A stretch of 64,000 bases of DNA from Microbulbifer agarilyticus (GTDB lineage: Bacteria > Pseudomonadota > Gammaproteobacteria > Pseudomonadales > Cellvibrionaceae). Below are positions 59,878 to 64,000 of this stretch, piece by piece. A program made the position numbers and the translations under genes. The notes beneath the pieces are model-generated. The model worked only from the letters and a program-made list of their open reading frames with translations, was not told the origin of the DNA and searched no databases. Each line of letters starts with the position of its first letter. Positions within the stretch are counted from its first letter, which is position 1. The stretch spans positions 558,001 through 622,000 of the forward strand of contig NZ_JAHVKO010000003.1 of assembly GCF_019800665.1 (NCBI RefSeq), written 5' to 3'.

Positions 59878-59988
59878 CGTCTGAATGTTGACGAGGGTCA
59901 CAGATAGCCGGGGTTTTACCCGGGGGTTAGCTGGGATAATCTAATCGCCTGTACCAATTATAAAAATCATCGCACGCACGGAGCCACC

Positions 59989-61980
59989 ATGTCCGTAAAC
60001 CATCCTTCAGCCCTCCCTGTTCGTTATTTACGCGCTCTGGGTAAGTCGCTGTGTATCCTGGGTACCGCTTCTCTTGTGGCCTGTGGTGGTGGCGGTGGGG
60101 GCAATGACGGCCCGCTGCCCCCCGATGCAGGTACTCCAGTGCCACCTTCGAGCTCGGTACTGACGCTCACAGGGGATATGAGTGCGGAAGTTGATAATGC
60201 CGTGGGTATAGTCGCGACCCTGTCGGAGCAAGGGTATACCCGCTTCCAGTGGGAGCAGTTGGCTGGGCCGGTGGTGACACCCCTAGCAGGCAATGGCACG
60301 GCGGGTATCAGTTTTGATACCGCGTTCAGTGGCGAATACAGTTTTCAGTTGACGGCCTCGAATGAAGACGGCGATCAGGTGCAGGGCACTTTTGATATGT
60401 CCGTAGCACCAAATAGCGACCACACCCGCGTTCAGTTGCGTGCGGACCGGGCGGTAAGCGAGGGGGCTGACTTTTCCCTGCGCCTGAATCTCACCGAATA
60501 TTCCGGCTCGGTAAATTCGTGGAGATTTGTGCAGGAGTCGGGGCCGCAGGCGGATCTTGTGGAAGATGATTCCGGAGAGCCAGTAATTTTTGTGACCGCA
60601 CCGAGGGTGAATAGTGATCAGGTAATGCGGTTCCGCGGTGAGGTGGAGACGTCTTTTGGGACCTACTCCGATGTGGCGTATGTGGTGGTGCAGGATCGTC
60701 CTGAGGTTACCAGTGAATTTTTCTGTGACGGCGATGGTGAATATTGCGCGAAAACGTCGCCATTAAATCCGGTGTACAGTTATCGCAGCGACAGCCCTTA
60801 TCGCGATGCACTGGCTCAGTGTGTCTATTCCAACCAGTTGACTGAAGAGAGCCTGTGTAGCCTGCGCACTTTGCCGATAATTGGCTTAACCAGCAATGCA
60901 CCTACCGTCGATCAGATTATGGATCATGTCGCGGTCTCTCACGACTGGATGGGAGAGCGCTTCGAACGCTTTATTCGCGAGCTGGACCCCTACGATGACT
61001 TTGCGCTGATGCTGCGTTCAGTTACCGCCATTGTGATTTCCAGTGACGTGCGGCCCTCCTTCTATTGGAGCCTTACCGGGGCAATCTACCTTGACCCTGA
61101 TAGCCTGTGGCTAACACCCAGCGAACGTGACCTTATTAACGAGCAGCCAGATTTTCGTAGTGGCTTTGGTAGCGATCTGCAATACGTCACCCCTTGGCGT
61201 TACGTAAAAAACAACAGCTATGCCTTCCCCTTTTATCCGTCTTACTTGAGAGAGACTCGCTCTTTCTTCGATCTGGAAGTTGACCTAGGATCTCTGCTCT
61301 ACCACGAGCTAGCGCATGCCAACGACGCTATGTCACAGGCGAAAATTCAGGGTGGACTGGCTCTCGACGATATTTTCTTTAACCAGGCATACAACAGTGA
61401 TTTTGTGAATCCGTCCGTCACCGCGGTGAATGGGATGACATCCCAAGAACTCTACGATTTGGCCGGCGTGCGTTACCGCGGTGATCAAGCGACATTGGTG
61501 CAGCAAAGCTATACCCCGTTAGACGTCGCGAACTTCTTTTTCCCGGACAGCGCTAACGCCTTCTACAGCTATAGCTCTCCCTGGGAAGATACCGCCATGC
61601 TGTTCGAAGAAACCATGATGAGCCTGCGCTATGGCATCGAGCGCGATGTGGCGGTCACCAACAGTCCGTTCAATCCTACTTCCGCCGATGATTATGTGGT
61701 GGCGCAGGGGCAGCGAGGGCGCATTGGCTCGGAGCTGATTCGCCCGCGGGCCAGCACTGCGGTACAAGGGCTGTTGCCGGAAGCCTGGGCCGCTGCCGAT
61801 GATCACCTGCGGGGCATTACCCCTGTCGCCCTGTGCGCTGGCGAGGGCTGGGGGCAAAACCTGAGTCCCGCTTGTGCCGGCTCATTCGGCGTACTGCGCT
61901 TTGAGGTCGAGGCGCCAAACGCCAGCGGGCGGATGCCCACGGATCGTCCGCGCAGCTTTATCCCGCCGACGCGTTTTTAA
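59989..61980 (+). CDS. Putative zinc-metallopeptidase lipoprotein with PKD-like domains
   Basis: 663 residues, not recognised as a named protein. A lipobox (SLVAC, about residue 32) is followed by a poly-Gly and Pro/Ser linker of surface lipoprotein type. Two Ig/PKD-like beta domains lie at about 55-145 and 145-235, with FQWEQLAGPVVTPL and WRFVQESGPQ as strand motifs. The C-terminal region contains LLYHELAHAND (about residue 441), an HExxH zinc site. About 90 residues later WEDTAMLFEET offers Glu residues for a third ligand. Cysteines in the middle (FFCDGDGEYC and CVYSN) suggest disulfides. It may be a surface-exposed peptidase; activity is inferred only from the motif. Confidence 0.65.
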   Translation: MSVNHPSALPVRYLRALGKSLCILGTASLVACGGGGGGNDGPLPPDAGTPVPPSSSVLTLTGDMSAEVDNAVGIVATLSEQGYTRFQWEQLAGPVVTPLAGNGTAGISFDTAFSGEYSFQLTASNEDGDQVQGTFDMSVAPNSDHTRVQLRADRAVSEGADFSLRLNLTEYSGSVNSWRFVQESGPQADLVEDDSGEPVIFVTAPRVNSDQVMRFRGEVETSFGTYSDVAYVVVQDRPEVTSEFFCDGDGEYCAKTSPLNPVYSYRSDSPYRDALAQCVYSNQLTEESLCSLRTLPIIGLTSNAPTVDQIMDHVAVSHDWMGERFERFIRELDPYDDFALMLRSVTAIVISSDVRPSFYWSLTGAIYLDPDSLWLTPSERDLINEQPDFRSGFGSDLQYVTPWRYVKNNSYAFPFYPSYLRETRSFFDLEVDLGSLLYHELAHANDAMSQAKIQGGLALDDIFFNQAYNSDFVNPSVTAVNGMTSQELYDLAGVRYRGDQATLVQQSYTPLDVANFFFPDSANAFYSYSSPWEDTAMLFEETMMSLRYGIERDVAVTNSPFNPTSADDYVVAQGQRGRIGSELIRPRASTAVQGLLPEAWAAADDHLRGITPVALCAGEGWGQNLSPACAGSFGVLRFEVEAPNASGRMPTDRPRSFIPPTRF

Positions 61981-61995
61981 AGAGAAGCTTTTAAG

Positions 61996-62021
61996 GGCCG
62001 GCGCCAGGGCTGGCGCTGGCC
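61996..62021. other. Convergent-gene hairpin, lipoprotein / yhbY
   Basis: GGCCGGCGCCAG (61996-62007) and CTGGCGCTGGCC (62010-62021) pair over 12 bases with one G-T pair. No T tract, but the position between convergent stops suggests a terminator role. Confidence 0.5.
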
Positions 62022-62039
62022 AGAAAGGGAAGGGGGGCC

Positions 62040-62345
62040 TCAGGGGCGCAGCAGATTGGAAAGGCGTGCGTTGGGCTTTTCCGCCTTGCGGAAGATCAGC
62101 GCGATTTTGCCGATTTCCTGGACCAGTTCGGATTTGCTCTGCTCACACAGCTCGCCAATCAGTTCCCGGCGCACATCGCGGTCATTGACCGCCAGTTTCA
62201 CCTTGATTAGCTCGTGATCTTCCAGCGCGCGATTCAACTCTTCCAGAACGCCTTCGGTCAGACCTTTGTCGGCAACGGTCACGATTGGCTTGAGGCTGTG
62301 GCCACGGGCGCGCAGCGCTTTTTTGCGGTCAGCGGTTAAAGGCAT
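62040..62345 (-). CDS. yhbY: RNA-binding protein YhbY (CRM domain)
   Basis: 101-residue single CRM-domain protein associated with pre-50S ribosomes. The start ATG (MPLTADRKKALRARGHSLKP) matches the family N-terminus, and GGAG lies upstream. Family blocks VTVADKGLTEGVLEELNRAL and ELIKVKL are present. It diverges from rlmE, as usual in gammaproteobacteria. Confidence 0.92.
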   Translation of the reverse strand: MPLTADRKKALRARGHSLKPIVTVADKGLTEGVLEELNRALEDHELIKVKLAVNDRDVRRELIGELCEQSKSELVQEIGKIALIFRKAEKPNARLSNLLRP

Positions 62346-62436
62346 ACAATACTCCATCCTTAAACCCATACTTGGGTATTCGACGTGTGGGCAACCCGCG
62401 TGGACAACCCCATAAATTAGCGATGTATTGTAACTG

Positions 62437-63057
62437 ATGGGCCGATCAAAGAGCAGCCACCGTTGGCTGCGTGAACATTTTAACGACCACTACGTCAAAC
62501 AATCCCAGAAAGAGGGCTACCGCTCCCGTGCCTCCTATAAGCTGCAGGAGTTACAGGAGAAGGACCGCCTGATCAAGCCGGGTATGACCGTGGTTGATCT
62601 GGGCGCCGCTCCCGGTGGCTGGTCTCAGGTGGCTGCAGAACTTGTTGGTCACAAGGGCCGGGTGCTGGCATCGGATATTCTGCCCATGGATGCGCTGGCG
62701 GGCGTGGACTTTGTGCAGGGCGATTTCACCGAGGAAGCCGTGTTCGAAGAGTTGCTGGAAAAGCTCGGAGAAGAGCGCGCCGACCTTGTGATTTCCGATA
62801 TGGCCCCCAATATGAGTGGAGTGCGTGCCGTCGATCAGCCTGCGTCCATGTACCTGGTGGAGCTGGCAGTGGATATGGCGCGCCAGACCCTGAAGTCAGG
62901 CGGTGCCTTTGTGGCCAAGGTCTTCCAGGGGGAAGGATTCGATGAACTGATTCGCGACCTGCGCAGTCAGTATCAGACGGTAGTAACCCGCAAGCCCGGT
63001 GCATCCCGCCCGCGTTCCCGCGAAGTCTATGTGGTAGCGCGCGGCTTTAAGGGGTAA
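62437..63057 (+). CDS. rlmE: 23S rRNA 2'-O-ribose U2552 methyltransferase RlmE
   Basis: 206 residues (E. coli RrmJ/FtsJ 209). The K-D-K-E methyltransferase residues lie in the expected segments: [25 protein letters not shown] (SAM motif, about residue 50), [11 protein letters not shown] (about residue 118) and [10 protein letters not shown] (about residue 155). The C-terminus [18 protein letters not shown] is characteristic. It is followed by ftsH on the same strand, a heat-shock pair in E. coli, although I found no convincing sigma32 promoter here. Confidence 0.96.
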   Translation: MGRSKSSHRWLREHFNDHYVKQSQKEGYRSRASYKLQELQEKDRLIKPGMTVVDLGAAPGGWSQVAAELVGHKGRVLASDILPMDALAGVDFVQGDFTEEAVFEELLEKLGEERADLVISDMAPNMSGVRAVDQPASMYLVELAVDMARQTLKSGGAFVAKVFQGEGFDELIRDLRSQYQTVVTRKPGASRPRSREVYVVARGFKG

Positions 63058-63226
63058 GACGGGGCGAGAAAGGCTGACTTGCGAGGCTTTAATGGCCGAG
63101 ATTTGATAAAGTCCCCATGACCAGGGCGACAGGTTTACGATTTTCGCCACCTATACTGGGTGGGATGGAAGGAATGGATAAAGTTGCCAAGGCGCGAACC
63201 AAGGCACAGGCAAGAGGGCATACCCT

Positions 63227-64000
63227 TTGAACGATATGGCAAAGAATTTGGTGTTGTGGCTGATCATCGCCGCGGTGCTGCTGATGGTTTTCCAGAACTT
63301 CAAGCCGCAAACCCGGGATGAATCCCTCAACTATTCCGACTTTGTCCAGGATGTGCAGTCCGGCCAAATCAAAAATGTGCTGGTCGATGGCCTCGTCATT
63401 ACCGGCGAGAAAGCCGACGGCAGCCGCTTCAAGACCATTCAGCCGCAAATTATCGACGACGAGCTCACCAATGAAATGGTGCGCGGCGGCGTTGAGTTCA
63501 ACGGTCGCGAGCCCGAAAGCGCCAGCCTCTGGCAGCAGCTATTGGTTGCCAGTTTCCCGATCCTGATCATCATCGCTGTGTTTATGTTCTTTATGCGCCA
63601 GATGCAGGGTGGTGCCGGTGGTCGCTCCGGGCCCATGGCGTTCGGCAAGAGCAAGGCGCGCCTGTTAGGCGAAGACCAGATTAAAACCACCTTCGCCGAT
63701 GTGGCGGGTGTGGATGAAGCGAAAGAAGACGTGCAGGAGCTGGTGGAGTTCCTGCGCGACCCGTCCAAATTCCAGCGCCTCGGCGGTGCCATCCCTCGCG
63801 GCGTGCTGATGGCGGGCCCTCCCGGTACCGGTAAAACCCTGCTGGCCAAGGCCATTGCCGGTGAAGCCAAGGTACCGTTCTTCTCGATTTCCGGTTCCGA
63901 CTTCGTGGAAATGTTCGTCGGTGTGGGCGCCTCCCGTGTGCGCGACATGTTTGAACAGGCCAAGAAGCAGGCCCCGTGCATCATCTTTATCGATGAGATT
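63227..64000 (+). CDS. ftsH: ATP-dependent membrane zinc protease FtsH (5' part)
   Basis: The gene runs off the window; 258 codons are visible. The first membrane helix ([18 protein letters not shown]) is followed by a periplasmic domain of about 70 residues, the second helix ([19 protein letters not shown]), then [23 protein letters not shown]. The AAA domain has Walker A GPPGTGKT (about residue 200) and ends just at Walker B CIIFIDEI. The HEXGH protease domain is beyond the window. I begin at TTG (TTG AAC GAT ATG) with GAGGG eight bases upstream; the ATG at 63236 is the alternative. Confidence 0.95.
   Translation, partial: MNDMAKNLVLWLIIAAVLLMVFQNFKPQTRDESLNYSDFVQDVQSGQIKNVLVDGLVITGEKADGSRFKTIQPQIIDDELTNEMVRGGVEFNGREPESASLWQQLLVASFPILIIIAVFMFFMRQMQGGAGGRSGPMAFGKSKARLLGEDQIKTTFADVAGVDEAKEDVQELVEFLRDPSKFQRLGGAIPRGVLMAGPPGTGKTLLAKAIAGEAKVPFFSISGSDFVEMFVGVGASRVRDMFEQAKKQAPCIIFIDEI

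Noticed and set aside
63078..63120. Possible sigma32 promoter before ftsH (CTTGCGA and CCCCATGA)
   Set aside because: The spacing (28 bases) is far outside the RpoH range, and no better -35 is found. A CCCCATAA before rlmE (62408-62415) also lacks a -35.

Overview
The window looks like chromosome of a moderately GC-rich gammaproteobacterium, most likely a marine Cellvibrionales member of the Microbulbifer type. This rests on gene order (fur/recN, grpE-dnaK-dnaJ-dapB, carA-carB-greA, yhbY/rlmE/ftsH), protein character and a csg locus; no rRNA or other taxonomic marker is present, so the genus is an inference. No tRNA, rRNA, CRISPR array, integrase or insertion sequence was recognised.

Regions. 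(1) 0.3-16.8 kb, core: fur, an acyltransferase, recN under a likely LexA-controlled promoter, the grpE-dnaK-dnaJ chaperone set with two sigma32-type promoters, a Spy-like periplasmic protein, dapB, a RimB-RimK fusion, a YfiR-family gene, carA (preceded by a leader terminator), carB and greA. (2) 16.9-23.3 kb, a complete curli-type amyloid locus on the minus strand, in the order csgD-csgE-csgF-csgG-csgB followed by three further curlin-repeat genes; two of these encode 292-residue paralogues. (3) 23.8-38.7 kb, transport and stress functions: an HlyD/ABC exporter, a three-gene overlapping operon (unknown membrane protein, glycerophosphodiesterase-like protein, metallo-beta-lactamase-fold hydrolase), an RND efflux pump with a divergent TetR regulator, a YadGH-like ABC exporter and a dienelactone hydrolase. 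(4) 38.9-56.2 kb, trmH followed by nitrate assimilation with its molybdenum cofactor support: moeA, nirB-nirD-nasA, a PP2C/kinase fusion, a nitrate MFS transporter, an outer-membrane channel, nasT-nasS, mobA and a ModA-like lipoprotein. (5) 56.2-62 kb, an AT-rich intergenic region, pntAB and a large lipoprotein with an HExxH motif. (6) 62-64 kb, yhbY, rlmE and the start of ftsH, a return to core genes.

In many gammaproteobacteria greA, yhbY, rlmE and ftsH are neighbours. Here about 45 kb of mostly accessory genes lies between greA and yhbY, so this stretch reads as an insertion, or an accumulation, within a conserved neighbourhood.

The nitrate genes form a regulatory unit. nirB and the transporter gene have nearly identical sigma54 promoters (TGGCAC-N5-TTGAAT). 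The transporter and the outer-membrane channel have intrinsic terminators in their 5' leaders, and nirB has a leader able to fold in two mutually exclusive ways. GGTGC-type (NtrC-like) sites lie upstream. The sensor/antiterminator pair NasS/NasT is encoded in the same cluster, in line with the channel gene. The simplest model is nitrogen control through NtrC and sigma54, plus nitrate control through NasT-mediated antitermination.

Three intergenic long palindromes (about 38.8, 41.1 and 49.1 kb) share a central sequence but have different, self-complementary arms. Each lies 20-45 bases after a stop codon. They look like a dispersed repeat family acting at 3' ends.
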